Assembly (NCBI GenBank): GCA_035459025.1
Contig: DATHYT010000088.1
Location: 1-64,000 of the forward strand
Source of the DNA: JAABQT01 sp035459025
Lineage (GTDB): Bacteria; Pseudomonadota; Gammaproteobacteria; Burkholderiales; SG8-39
DNA length: 64,000 nt
Reading direction: 5' to 3'
Position numbers and translations under genes: made by a program. Shown here piece after piece: positions 50,220-59,015 of the stretch. Each line of letters opens with the position of its first letter. The first letter of the stretch is position 1. The notes beneath the pieces are model-generated. The model saw only the letters and a program-made list of their open reading frames with translations. It was not told the DNA's origin and made no database searches.

Positions 50220-50862
50220 GATTTCAGGATACTCCTTCCGGCCGCGCGCCTGGGCCTTCGCCCTCGCCGTGGCCGGCTGCGCCGCGGGCATCGCGCTCGG
50301 CAACTGGCAGGCGGGCCGGGCGGCGGAGAAGCGCGCCGCGGCGGTGGCCGAGAAGCGGCTGCAGCTGCGCGGCGAGTTCCTCGAGCGCTACACGGTGCTC
50401 CTCGACAACAAGGTGTTTCGCGGCCGCGTGGGCTACCACGTGGTGCAGCCGCTGAAGCTGGCCGACGGCCGGCACGTGCTCGTCAACCGCGGCTGGATCG
50501 CGGCGCCCGCGCACCGCGAGCGGCTGCCGCAGATCCGCACCCCGGCCGGGGCGCACGAGGTCGAGGGGCGCGTGCTGGAGCACTTCCCGCGTGCCTACGA
50601 CCCTACGGACGCGCCGCCCTCGGGGCGCGTGTGGCAGAACGTCGAGCTGACGACCTTCGCCGCCTGGTCGGGGCTCAGGCTCGAGCCCTACGTGCTCGAG
50701 CAGCATTCGCCGTTTCCGGACGGCCTCACGCGCAACTGGCCGCCGCCCGACTCGGGCGCCGACAAGAACGAGAGCTACGCGCTGCAGTGGTACACGCTCG
50801 CCGCGCTCGCCGTGGTGCTGTTCCTGGTGCTGTCCGTGCGCCGTGCGCCTCCTGCCGTCTGA
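50218..50862 (+). CDS. SURF1 family oxidase assembly protein
   Basis: 214 residues. Helix 1 (about 11-28) and helix 2 (about 187-206) flank a periplasmic domain with the family blocks GNWQAGRAAEKRA, VLLDNKVFRGRVGYHVVQPL, VLVNRGWIAA and a final ESYALQWYTLAALAVVLFLV. SURF1 helps place haem A in subunit I. The ATG at 50218 overlaps the divergent DUF2909 start codon by two bases, so each gene's promoter must lie within the other gene. The 3' end overlaps the next gene by 20 nt. Confidence 0.92.
   Translation: MISGYSFRPRAWAFALAVAGCAAGIALGNWQAGRAAEKRAAAVAEKRLQLRGEFLERYTVLLDNKVFRGRVGYHVVQPLKLADGRHVLVNRGWIAAPAHRERLPQIRTPAGAHEVEGRVLEHFPRAYDPTDAPPSGRVWQNVELTTFAAWSGLRLEPYVLEQHSPFPDGLTRNWPPPDSGADKNESYALQWYTLAALAVVLFLVLSVRRAPPAV
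50226..50231 (-). promoter_or_regulatory. start-proximal -10 box of the DUF2909 gene
   Basis: TATCCT on the minus strand, 6 nt before the ATG at 50219, inside the first SURF1 codons. AAGGAG also lies just upstream. Confidence 0.35.
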
Positions 50863-51391
50863 CCCGCTGAAGCGCGGCCGCGTCAAGCTCGCGCTGCTCG
50901 GGCTGTTCTTCGCCGCGCCGTTCGCCCTGGCGTGGCTCGCGTACTGGCTCGACTGGGCGCCGGGGACGACCTCCAACTACGGCGAGCTGATCAGCCCGCC
51001 GCTGCCGCTCGCCGGTGCGCCGCTCGAGCGGCTGCGCGGCAAGTGGGTGCTGGTCACGCTCGACGGCGCGGCCTGCGATGCCTACTGCGAGCGCAAGCTC
51101 TACTTCATGCGCCAGCTGCGCCGCGCGCAGGGCAAGAACCAGGAGCGCGTCGAGCGGCTGTGGCTGCTCACGAGCGGCACGCGGCCGGGACCGAAGCTGT
51201 TGCAGGCGATCGAGGGCACGCACGTCGAGCCCGCGGGCACGCTTGCGGCGCGCTTCCCGGGCGCGGTCAGCGACCATATCTACGTCGTCGATCCCCTCGG
51301 CAACCTGATGATGCGCTACCCGCGCGAGCCGGATCCGTCGCGCATGCTCAAGGACCTGCAGCGTTTGCTGAAGGTGTCGGGGATCGGGTGA
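50843..51391 (+). CDS. membrane-anchored SCO-like/thioredoxin-fold protein
   Basis: 182 residues from GTG, overlapping SURF1 by 20 nt. A membrane helix (about 14-36; VKLALLGLFFAAPFALAWLAYWL) anchors a periplasmic thioredoxin-like domain with CDAYC (C78-x3-C82) after WVLVTLDGAA and SDHIYVVDPLGNLMMRYP with a His. This is the Cys-x3-Cys plus His layout of SCO copper chaperones, though the usual CP(x)2C Pro is missing. It follows SURF1 in many cox clusters, so a copper or thiol role in CuA assembly is likely. Its end overlaps the convergent RND gene by 44 nt. Confidence 0.78.
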   Translation: MRLLPSDPLKRGRVKLALLGLFFAAPFALAWLAYWLDWAPGTTSNYGELISPPLPLAGAPLERLRGKWVLVTLDGAACDAYCERKLYFMRQLRRAQGKNQERVERLWLLTSGTRPGPKLLQAIEGTHVEPAGTLAARFPGAVSDHIYVVDPLGNLMMRYPREPDPSRMLKDLQRLLKVSGIG

Positions 51392-54300
51392 GGCCGGGCC
51401 GCGCGCGCGGCCGATGCACCAGCAGGTAAATCGACGGGATGAGCAGCAGGCTGACGAACATCGAGAACAGCAGCCCGAACACCATGCACACGGCCAGCGG
51501 CCGCAGCATCTCCGAGCCCTCGCCGACGCCGAGCGCCAGCGGCGACATGCCGACCACCGTGGTGAGCGTGGTCATCAGGATCGGCCGCAGGCGCAGGCGC
51601 GCCGATTCGACGATCGCCTCGACGAGCGCGCGGCCACGCTGGCGCAGCAGCTCGATGTACTCGACGAGCACGATGGCGTTGTTCACCACCACGCCGATCA
51701 GCATGATGATGCCGAGCCATACCGGCATCGAGAGCGGCAGCCCGGTGGCGACGAGGCCGATCACCACGCCGATCAGCGCGAACGGCACGCCGAGCATGAT
51801 GATGGCGGGATTGCGCAGCGACTCGTACTGCACCGCCATCACCACGAAGACCAGGAACAGCGCGAGCGAGGCGAGCGTGGCGACCAGCACGTTGCCCTTG
51901 CGCAGGCTGTCGTAGGCGCCGCCGAAATACAGCGAGTATCCCGGCGGCAGCTCGACGCCGCGCAGGTCCCGGCGCAGGTCGCGCACCACCTCGCCCAGTG
52001 GCAGCTCGCCGGTGAGCGCGGCGCTCACCTCGACGATGCGGCGCTGGTTCTCGCGCCGGATTTCGGTGGGCGCCACCACCAGCTCGGCGCGCGCCACGTC
52101 GCCCAGGTACACGGCGGGGCGGCCGCCCTGCGCGCCGAACAGCAGGATCGCCTCCATCGCCGCCGGGCTGTCGATCGTGCCCCGCGGCAGGCGCACGCGC
52201 ACGTCGTAGGCGCGGTCGGCCTCGATGAAGTTGCTCACCACGACGCCGTCGAGCGCCACGCGCAGCGCGCGCCCGACCTGCGCCACGTCCACGCCGAGCT
52301 CGGCGGCGCGCGTGCGGTCCAGGCGCACCGCGAACTCCTGGCGCTGCTCTTCGGCCGAGTGCTTGGCGTTCCTCAGCCCCGGGCGGTCGCGCAGGCGCTC
52401 GAGCAGCCGGTCGCCGATCGAGGCCAGCACCGCGAGCTCGGGTCCCATCACGCGCACGCTGATGTCCTCGTCGGCGCGCGACACGCGCACGCCGCGGATG
52501 CCCGAAGGGCGCGCGAGCACCTTGACGCCGGCGAGCTGCTCGGCGGCCACCGCGCGCGAGAAGCCGCTCACCCATTGCTCCACGCTCTTTCCGCGCTCAT
52601 CGACCGGCACCAGCTGGATGCCGAGCGTGCTGCGGTTGGGGCGCTCGCGCTGCGTGCGCCCGAAGATCGAGCCGCCGGCGATCACCGAGATGCCCTCGAC
52701 GCCGCCCTGGGCGCGCGCCAGCTTCTCCAGCAGGCGCACCGTGTCGTCCATCTGCTGGAGCGCGCCGCCGGGATCGGTGTAGACCTGCACCTGCACGCGG
52801 CCGTCGTCCATCGCCGGCAGGAACGCCTGCTTGCCGGTGAACTGGAGGAAGAGCGCGCCGAACCCGGTGAGCAGCGCCAGCGCGGCGGCCACCACCAGCC
52901 AGGGCGCCTTGAGCAGCGCGGCCACGGCGGGCACGTACAGGCGCTGCGCGGTACCGACGAACGCCTGCACGGCGCGCGTGACGCGCGAGGGCGCGGGCGG
53001 CCGGCCGCGCGCGGCGAGCGCCGGCACCAGCGTCACCGCCACCACCAGCGAGGCGACGATCGAGGCGGTGATGGTGAAGATCAGCTCGCGAAACAGCAGC
53101 CCCACCAGCCCGCTGATGAACAGGAACGGCAGCACCGCGGCGAGGTTGGTGCTGGTGGCGGCGATGATCGGGCTGGTCACCTCGGCAGCGGCGTTCTCGG
53201 CGGCCTCGACGCCGGACTCGCCCTCGCGCTGGTGGCGCTCGATGTTCTCCAGCATGACGATGGTGTTGTCCACCAGCATGCCGACGCCGAGCGCGAGCCC
53301 GCCGAGCGTCATCAGGTTCAGCGACAGCCCGCCGAGCGCCATGATGACGAAGGCGATCATGATCGAGATCGGGATCGCGCTGCCGATGATCAGCGTCCCG
53401 CGCACGCTGCCGAGAAAGGCGTACACCACCAGCATCGCCAGCACCGCGCCGGCGAGCGCGGCAAGGGTCGCATTGTCGAGCGACTGGCGCACGTACACCG
53501 CCTGGTTCGAGACCAGGTCGACCTGCACGTCCTCGGGCACGAGGCGCCGCTCGTGCAGCTCGGCGATGCGCGCGTTCACCATGTCGGCGACGTCCACGGT
53601 GTTGGCGGTCGGCTGCTTCTGCACCGACACGCGCACGCCCGGCGTGCCGTTGTAGCGCACCCGGATGCGCTCGTCCTCGTGCGTGTCGATGACCTGCGCG
53701 AGCTCCGAGAGCGGCACCGACTCGCCGCCCGGCAGCCGGATCGGCAGCGCGCCGAGCGCGGCCACGCTTTGCAGGCGCCCGGCGGTGCGGCTGGTGTACT
53801 CCTGGCCGGACATGCGCAGGCGCCCGGCGGGCGAGTCGAGGTTGCCGCGCTCGATCGCCTGCACGATCGCCTCGACCGAGAGCCCGAGGCCGGCGAGGCG
53901 CCGCTGGTCAGGCAGCACGTGCACCTCGCGCACCAGGCCGCCGCCGACCTCGACCGCGGCGACGCCGGGCAGGTTGAGGAAGAACTTGGCGAACACGTCG
54001 TCGGTCCAGGTGCGCAGCTCCGTCATGCCGCGCAGGGGCGACGAGACGACGAACTCCATCACGGGAATCTGCGAAGGATCGCGCTTGAAAATGATCGGCG
54101 GATCGATGGTCGCCGGCAGGAAGCGCTTGGCGCGGTCGAGGCGCGTGCTCGCGTCGCGCAGCGCCACGTCGATGTCCTTGCCGTAGTCGAAGTACAGCTC
54201 CAGCTCGGAGGTGCCCTCGAGCGTGGTCGACTCGACGCCGCTCGAATCCTCGGTGATCGCGAGCTGCTCCTCGATCTGGCGCGTGACCTGGTCTTCCATG

Positions 54301-54482
54301 ATGTTCGCGGGCACCGCGGGGTCGAGGATGCGCACGCCGATCTCGGGGTAGATCAGCTGCGGCAGCAGGTCGATCGACAGGCGGCTGAGCGCGAACAGCC
54401 CGAGCACGATGGCGGTAAGGGTGAGCATCAGCGTGCTCACCGGGTGGTGGATGCACCAGACCGCGATGCCGCCGCGGCGCAT
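51348..54482 (-). CDS. RND-family efflux permease (HAE1-like)
   Basis: A 1044-residue inner-membrane proton antiporter with twelve helices and two large periplasmic loops. Helix 1 is HPVSTLMLTLTAIVLGLFAL; helix 4 carries GGLALGVGMLVDNTIVMLENIERH, where the usual VDD proton-relay pair is VDN. The DN form also occurs in other RND proteins. Helices 10-12 carry GVVIGLVATGLPLSMPVWLGIIMLIGVVVNNAIVLVEYIE. It works with the adaptor encoded 3 nt upstream and an outer-membrane channel not found here. It is inverted relative to, and placed within, the cox assembly genes. Substrate is unknown. Confidence 0.94.
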   Translation of the reverse strand: MRRGGIAVWCIHHPVSTLMLTLTAIVLGLFALSRLSIDLLPQLIYPEIGVRILDPAVPANIMEDQVTRQIEEQLAITEDSSGVESTTLEGTSELELYFDYGKDIDVALRDASTRLDRAKRFLPATIDPPIIFKRDPSQIPVMEFVVSSPLRGMTELRTWTDDVFAKFFLNLPGVAAVEVGGGLVREVHVLPDQRRLAGLGLSVEAIVQAIERGNLDSPAGRLRMSGQEYTSRTAGRLQSVAALGALPIRLPGGESVPLSELAQVIDTHEDERIRVRYNGTPGVRVSVQKQPTANTVDVADMVNARIAELHERRLVPEDVQVDLVSNQAVYVRQSLDNATLAALAGAVLAMLVVYAFLGSVRGTLIIGSAIPISIMIAFVIMALGGLSLNLMTLGGLALGVGMLVDNTIVMLENIERHQREGESGVEAAENAAAEVTSPIIAATSTNLAAVLPFLFISGLVGLLFRELIFTITASIVASLVVAVTLVPALAARGRPPAPSRVTRAVQAFVGTAQRLYVPAVAALLKAPWLVVAAALALLTGFGALFLQFTGKQAFLPAMDDGRVQVQVYTDPGGALQQMDDTVRLLEKLARAQGGVEGISVIAGGSIFGRTQRERPNRSTLGIQLVPVDERGKSVEQWVSGFSRAVAAEQLAGVKVLARPSGIRGVRVSRADEDISVRVMGPELAVLASIGDRLLERLRDRPGLRNAKHSAEEQRQEFAVRLDRTRAAELGVDVAQVGRALRVALDGVVVSNFIEADRAYDVRVRLPRGTIDSPAAMEAILLFGAQGGRPAVYLGDVARAELVVAPTEIRRENQRRIVEVSAALTGELPLGEVVRDLRRDLRGVELPPGYSLYFGGAYDSLRKGNVLVATLASLALFLVFVVMAVQYESLRNPAIIMLGVPFALIGVVIGLVATGLPLSMPVWLGIIMLIGVVVNNAIVLVEYIELLRQRGRALVEAIVESARLRLRPILMTTLTTVVGMSPLALGVGEGSEMLRPLAVCMVFGLLFSMFVSLLLIPSIYLLVHRPRARPGLTRSPTPSANAAGP

Positions 54483-54485
54483 GCG

Positions 54486-55544
54486 CTAGCCCGAGCGCTC
54501 GGCGCGCGGCGTGACGGGCTTCACGCGCTGCCCGGCGCTAAGGCCGAGAAAGCCCTTCACCACCACTTGCGCGCCGCGCTCGATCCCGTCGCGGATCTCG
54601 ACGCGGTCGGCGAGCCTGAGGCCGCTCGCCACGCCGGTGCGGCGCACGGTGCCGTCGGTATCCTGGTAGACGTAGACGAACTCGCCGTCGACGTCGCGCT
54701 GCAGCGCGGCGAGCGGCACGACCAGCTGCTCGGTGGCGCCGGTGGAGAGCACCACGCGGCAGAACTGGCCGGCGCGCGCGCCCGGCGGCACCGGGTAGAG
54801 CGCGACTTCGACGCGCCCGGTGCGCGTCGCCGGATCGATCGCGGGATGGATGCGCACGATCTTGCCCGGGTGCAGCTTCTCGCCCAGCGCGTCGATGCGC
54901 ACCTCGGCCTTGTCACCGACCGACAGGTACGGCATCACCAGCTCCGAGACGTTGACGTCGGTGACCAGCTGCGAGGGGTCGATGACGGTGAGCAGGTGCG
55001 TGTGCAGCGGCGTGACGTTGCCGGGCTCGACCAGGCGCCGCGCCACCACACCGGCAAACGGGGCGGCGATGGTCATGCGCTGCACGCGGGTCTCGAGCAG
55101 GCGTACCTGCGCGCGCGCGATCTCGAGCGCGGTCGCCGCGCGCGATACCGCGTCGTCGCTGACGAAGCCCTTTTCCTTCAGCTGCCGGCTGCGCTCGTGG
55201 TCGAGCTCGGCCTGGTTCAGCGTGGCGCTCGCCTTGTCGAGCTCGGCACGCAGGATGCGGTCGTCGTAGCGCACCAGCACCTCGCCCGCGCCGACGCGGT
55301 CGCCCTCGCGCACGCGCACCTCGGTGAGGCGCCCCTCCTCCTGGTTGAGCAGACGCACCTCGCGCACCGCGCGCAGGCTGCCGGCACGGTCAGCGGTGTA
55401 GGACAGGCGCCCGGGCGCGGCCGCGGCCAGCTCGACCAGGTGCGCGCGCGGCGCGCTCGCGGCGGGCTTGCTGTTGGTCTCCGCGCCGCAGCCCGCGAGC
55501 GTGGCGAGCGCAGCGGAGAGCAGCCCGAGTCCCTTGATCCACAT
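54486..55544 (-). CDS. RND periplasmic adaptor (membrane fusion) lipoprotein
   Basis: 352 residues. Lipobox LAGC (17-20 in LATLAGCGAETN) gives a lipid-anchored adaptor. Barrel-sandwich/lipoyl halves (LNQEEGRLTEVRVREGDRVGAGEVLVRYDD and FAGVVARRLVEPGNVTPLHTHLLTVID) flank a short helical hairpin (about 78-140). The beta-barrel and membrane-proximal domains follow. It couples the RND pump to an outer-membrane channel. The ATG at 55544 has TAGAAT 6 nt upstream, so the pair probably has its own leaderless transcript, divergent from ctaB. Confidence 0.93.
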   Translation of the reverse strand: MWIKGLGLLSAALATLAGCGAETNSKPAASAPRAHLVELAAAAPGRLSYTADRAGSLRAVREVRLLNQEEGRLTEVRVREGDRVGAGEVLVRYDDRILRAELDKASATLNQAELDHERSRQLKEKGFVSDDAVSRAATALEIARAQVRLLETRVQRMTIAAPFAGVVARRLVEPGNVTPLHTHLLTVIDPSQLVTDVNVSELVMPYLSVGDKAEVRIDALGEKLHPGKIVRIHPAIDPATRTGRVEVALYPVPPGARAGQFCRVVLSTGATEQLVVPLAALQRDVDGEFVYVYQDTDGTVRRTGVASGLRLADRVEIRDGIERGAQVVVKGFLGLSAGQRVKPVTPRAERSG

Positions 55545-55550
55545 GATAAA

Positions 55551-55556
55551 ATTCTA
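55551..55556 (-). promoter_or_regulatory. start-proximal -10 box of the RND adaptor gene
   Basis: TAGAAT on the minus strand, 6 nt before the ATG at 55544, within the 32-nt gap to the divergent ctaB. Confidence 0.5.
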
Positions 55557-55576
55557 CGCTTTCTGCGGCCGCCGTC

Positions 55577-56464
55577 GTGACCACCCTCGCACTCCCCGCC
55601 GACTTCGTGCAGCGCGCCCGGGCCTTCTATGCCCTGACCAAGCCGCGCGTGGTGTCGTTGATCGTGTTCACCGCAGTGATCGGCATGTTTCTCGCCGCGC
55701 CCGGCATGGTCGAGCCGCGCGTGCTGCTTGCCGGCACCTTCGGCATCGCCCTGGTGGCGGGCGCCGCCGCGGCGGTGAACTGCCTGGTGGAGCAGAATGT
55801 GGATGCGCTCATGCTGCGCACGCGCTGGCGGCCGCTGCCGAGCGGCGAGCTCACCAGCCTGCAGACGCTCGCTTTCGCCGGGGTGGTCGGCGGGCTCGGG
55901 CTGTGGCTCCTGGCGCACTTCGTCAATGCGCTCACCATGTGGCTCACGCTCGCCACGTTCGTCGGCTACGCCGTCGTCTACACCGTGATCCTGAAGCCGC
56001 TCACGCCGCAGAACATCGTCATCGGCGGCGCTTCGGGCGCGATGCCGCCGGTGCTCGGCTGGGCCGCGGTGACGGGCGAGGTCACGCCCGAGGCGATGGC
56101 GCTTTTTCTCATCATCTTCGCCTGGACGCCGCCGCACTTCTGGGCGCTGGCGCTCTACCGCACCGAGGACTACGCGCGCGCCGGGCTGCCGATGCTGCCG
56201 GTGACGCACGGCGCGCGCTACACGCGCCTGCAGGTGCTGCTCTATACGCTGATCCTGTTTGGCGTGTCGCTGCTGCCGTTCGCCATGCGCATGAGCGGCT
56301 GGCTCTACCTCGCCGCGGCGCTGGCGCTGGGCGGCGTGTTCATCGCCTACGCACTGCGCATCTACTTCGACTACAGCGACGCGCTCGCGCGGCGCACCTT
56401 CCGCTACTCCATCTTCTACCTGGCGCTCCTCTTTGCCGCGCTTCTGGTCGATCATCATCTGTAG
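55577..56464 (+). CDS. ctaB: protohaem IX farnesyltransferase (haem O synthase)
   Basis: 295 residues from GTG, about nine membrane helices. UbiA-family Asp motifs: NCLVEQNVDALMLRTRWRPLPSG (the N/DxxxD site, near 62-84) and the loop AWTPPHFWALALYRTEDYARAGLPMLP (near 185). It farnesylates haem B to haem O, which CtaA would convert to haem A for the aa3 oxidase. CtaA normally lies just upstream in this type of cluster, but here an inverted RND efflux pair takes its place. The sco gene starts inside its last 32 nt. Confidence 0.95.
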   Translation: MTTLALPADFVQRARAFYALTKPRVVSLIVFTAVIGMFLAAPGMVEPRVLLAGTFGIALVAGAAAAVNCLVEQNVDALMLRTRWRPLPSGELTSLQTLAFAGVVGGLGLWLLAHFVNALTMWLTLATFVGYAVVYTVILKPLTPQNIVIGGASGAMPPVLGWAAVTGEVTPEAMALFLIIFAWTPPHFWALALYRTEDYARAGLPMLPVTHGARYTRLQVLLYTLILFGVSLLPFAMRMSGWLYLAAALALGGVFIAYALRIYFDYSDALARRTFRYSIFYLALLFAALLVDHHL

Positions 56465-57011
56465 CCTGCTCGCCGCCTGCGACGCCGGCGCGCCCAAGTT
56501 CAAGAGCACCGACATCACCGGCGTCGAGTACGGCCGGACGCTCGCGCTGACCGATCATCACGGCAAGGCGCGCAACCTCGCCGATTTCCGCGGCAAGGCA
56601 GTGGTTCTGTTCTTCGGCTTCGTCAGCTGCCCGGACGTGTGCCCGACGACGCTCGCCGACATGGCGCAGGTCATGAAGAAGCTCGGCCCCGAGGCCGCGC
56701 GCGTGCAGGTGCTGTTCGTCACGGTGGACCCGGAGCGCGACACGGGCGCGGTGCTGGCGAAGTACGTGCCGGCGTTCCATCCGGACTTCCTCGGCCTGCG
56801 CGGCGACCTCGAGGCGACGCGCGCCGTAGCGAAGGAGTTCAAGGTGTACTTCGAGAAGCGAGCGGGCGAGACCCCGGGGTCGTATTCCGTGGACCACAGC
56901 GCGCAGAGCTACGTCATCGACCCGCAGGGGCGGCTGCGCCTGTTCGTGCGGCACGAGCGCATTGCCGAGGACCTCGCGCCGGACCTGCGCGCGCTGCTCG
57001 GCGCGAGCTAG
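56433..57011 (+). CDS. SCO1/SenC family copper chaperone
   Basis: 192 residues from TTG at 56433, overlapping ctaB by 32 nt. The start gives a lipoprotein signal (PRFWSIIICSLLAAC, Cys16). The thioredoxin-like domain has the copper motif C66-PDV-C70 in FFGFVSCPDVCPTTLADM and the His in VDHSAQSYVIDPQG (near 150), all three SCO ligands. It delivers copper or reducing equivalents to the CuA site of subunit II. Second CxxxC thioredoxin-fold protein in this cluster. Confidence 0.93.
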   Translation: MPRFWSIIICSLLAACDAGAPKFKSTDITGVEYGRTLALTDHHGKARNLADFRGKAVVLFFGFVSCPDVCPTTLADMAQVMKKLGPEAARVQVLFVTVDPERDTGAVLAKYVPAFHPDFLGLRGDLEATRAVAKEFKVYFEKRAGETPGSYSVDHSAQSYVIDPQGRLRLFVRHERIAEDLAPDLRALLGAS

Positions 57012-57018
57012 GCGCGGC

Positions 57019-57900
57019 ATGGAGTTCAAGGACTACTACCAGACGCTCGGTGTCGGCCAAGACGCCTCGGCGGACGAGATCCGCAAGGCGTTCCGCAAGC
57101 TTGCGCGCAAGTACCACCCCGACGTGAGCAAGGAGGCGGGCGCCGAGGCGCGCATGAAGGAGGTGAACGAGGCTTACGCGGTGCTCTCCGACCCCGAGAA
57201 GCGCGCCGCCTACGACCAGCTCGGCCGCGGTTATCAGCCGGGACAGGAATTCCGGCCACCGCCCGACTGGGACGCGGGGTTCGAGTTCTCGCACCACGAC
57301 ATGCCGGGCGGGGACTTCAGCGACTTCTTCTCGGAGCTGTTCGGCCGCATGGGCGCGCGCGCACACGGTCAGGATCACTTCGCCAAGGTGCTGCTCGACG
57401 TGGAGGATGCCTTCCACGGCGCCGAGCGCCAGATCCAGCTGCGCGTGCCTCAGGTCGACGCGCGCGGTCGCGTCGCGCTCGAGACGCGCACGCTCAACGT
57501 GAAGATCCCCAAGGGGGTGCGCGCAGGCCAGCTCATCCGCCTCGCGGGGCAGGGGGCAGGCGGCGACCTGCTGCTCGAAGTGCACTTCAAGCCGCATCCG
57601 CGCTACCGCGTCGAAGGCCGCGACCTGCACGTCGACCTGCCGGTCGCGCCCTGGGAGGCGGCGCTCGGCGCGGTGGTGAGGGTCGAGGCGCCGGGCGGGG
57701 CGCTCAACGTGCGCATCCCGGCGGGCGCGCAGAGCGGGCGCGTGCTGCGCGTGCGCGGCAAGGGCATCCCCGCCGCAACGCCGGGCGACCTGCTGCTCGC
57801 GATCCGCGTGGTCCTGCCGAGCGCCGATGCGCCTAAGGCACGCGAGCTCTACGAGCAGATGGCGCGCGACCTCGCTTTCGATCCACGGGCCCAGCCATGA
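57019..57900 (+). CDS. cbpA: DnaJ-like co-chaperone CbpA
   Basis: 293 residues from ATG at 57019. N-terminal J-domain (3-68) with the HPD motif in KLARKYHPDVSKEAG (33-35); a Gly/Phe-rich region with FSDFFSELFGRMG; two C-terminal substrate-binding beta domains (about 115-285; LNVKIPKGVRAGQLIRLAGQG and LNVRIPAGAQSGRVLRVRGKGIP). No zinc-finger Cys repeats, so CbpA rather than DnaJ. It stimulates DnaK ATPase. It overlaps cbpM by 4 nt, and its partner heat-shock sigma gene rpoH is convergent downstream. Confidence 0.94.
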   Translation: MEFKDYYQTLGVGQDASADEIRKAFRKLARKYHPDVSKEAGAEARMKEVNEAYAVLSDPEKRAAYDQLGRGYQPGQEFRPPPDWDAGFEFSHHDMPGGDFSDFFSELFGRMGARAHGQDHFAKVLLDVEDAFHGAERQIQLRVPQVDARGRVALETRTLNVKIPKGVRAGQLIRLAGQGAGGDLLLEVHFKPHPRYRVEGRDLHVDLPVAPWEAALGAVVRVEAPGGALNVRIPAGAQSGRVLRVRGKGIPAATPGDLLLAIRVVLPSADAPKARELYEQMARDLAFDPRAQP

Positions 57901-58136
57901 GCGACGACGAGCTGATCACGCTGGAGGAGCTGGTGGTGGTGTGCGCGGTGAGCCGCGAGTGGGTGCGCGAGCGCATCGACGAGGGCTTGCTGCCCGAGCG
58001 CTTCGACACGCTCGCCGTGCGCCGCGTGCGGCGCATGCGCGCGCTCGAGCGCGACTTCGACGCGGCGCCCGAGCTCGCGGCGCTGATGGCCGATCTGCTG
58101 GAAGAGCTCGACGCGCTGCGCGCGCGCCTGCGCTAG
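57897..58136 (+). CDS. cbpM: CbpM-type chaperone modulator
   Basis: A 79-residue helical protein with a MerR-like N-terminal winged helix (ITLEELVVVCAVSREWVRERIDEGLLP, 7-33) and a C-terminal helix pair (MRALERDFDAAPELAALMADLLEELDALRARL). CbpM binds the CbpA J-domain and inhibits its co-chaperone activity. Its ATG overlaps the cbpA stop (ATGA), and its TAG shares CTAG with the stop codon of the convergent rpoH. Confidence 0.9.
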   Translation: MSDDELITLEELVVVCAVSREWVRERIDEGLLPERFDTLAVRRVRRMRALERDFDAAPELAALMADLLEELDALRARLR

Positions 58137-58996
58137 GCCGGCGCGGGCAGCGCCAGCACCTGCTTCATCTTCTGCATCGCCTTGGCTTCGATCTGGCGGA
58201 TGCGCTCGGCCGAAACGCCGAACTCCGCGGCGAGGTCGTGCAGCGTGGCCGTGTCCTTCTCCTTCAGCCAGCGCGCTTCGACGATGCGGCGGCTGCGCGG
58301 ATCGAGCGTGGCAAGCGCGCGCGCGACGCCCTCGGTCTGCACGCGCGCCTCCTCCTCGGCTTCGAGGAGACGCGAAGGTTCGGCATCGGGATCGGCGAGG
58401 TACTGCGCCGGGGCGTAGACTTCCTCGTCGTCGTCGGGGGCCTCGAAGGCCATCTCGCGGCCCGCCAGGCGCATTTCCATCTCGACGACTTCCTCGGGCT
58501 TGACCTTGAGCTCGCTCGCGATGCGCTTCACCTCGCCCGGGCTGAGCGTGGCGAAGCCCGGCTTCATCGAGCGCAGGTTGAAGAAGAGCTTTCTCTGCGC
58601 CTTGGTGGTGGCCACCTTCACCAGCCGCCAGTTGCGCAGGATGTATTCGTGGATCTCGGCCTTCACCCAGTGGATGGCGAACGACACCAGGCGCACGCCG
58701 CGCGCCGGGTCGAAGCGCTTCACGGCCTTCATCAGGCCGATGTTGCCTTCCTGGATCAGGTCCGCGTGCGGCAGGCCGTAGCCGAGGTAGCCGCGCGCGA
58801 CCGCCACCACCAGCCGCAGGTGCGACAGCACCAGCTGGCGCGCCGCCTCGAGGTCGCCCTCGCGCTGGTAGCGCCGCGCGTAATCCTGCTCCTGCTCGGC
58901 CGTGAGCAGCGGCAAGCGGCTCACCGTCTGGATGTACGCCTCGAGACTGCCAGTCGCCATCGGCAGCGCCATCGGCAGGGCTTGCGCAGACATCAT
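58133..58996 (-). CDS. rpoH: RNA polymerase heat-shock sigma factor RpoH (sigma-32)
   Basis: 287 residues. Region 2 (LRLVVAVARGYLGYGLPHADLIQEGNIGLMKAVKRFDP), the RpoH box Q134-RKLFFNLR142 and region 4 (LHDLAAEFGVSAERIRQIEAKAMQKM) identify sigma-32. ATG at 58996 behind AAGGAGGC. A perfect CIRCE operator 20 nt upstream of the start (59016-59042) suggests that HrcA represses rpoH, tying the two heat-shock systems together. The hsp20 gene in this window has a sigma-32-type promoter. Confidence 0.96.
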   Translation of the reverse strand: MMSAQALPMALPMATGSLEAYIQTVSRLPLLTAEQEQDYARRYQREGDLEAARQLVLSHLRLVVAVARGYLGYGLPHADLIQEGNIGLMKAVKRFDPARGVRLVSFAIHWVKAEIHEYILRNWRLVKVATTKAQRKLFFNLRSMKPGFATLSPGEVKRIASELKVKPEEVVEMEMRLAGREMAFEAPDDDEEVYAPAQYLADPDAEPSRLLEAEEEARVQTEGVARALATLDPRSRRIVEARWLKEKDTATLHDLAAEFGVSAERIRQIEAKAMQKMKQVLALPAPA

Positions 58997-59015
58997 TTGC
59001 CTCCTTGGCCGGATC

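Noticed and set aside
51348..54482. RND permease judged inactive because the VDD pair reads VDN
   Set aside because: The DN form occurs in other RND proteins and the rest of the relay helices looks intact, so inactivation is not supported.
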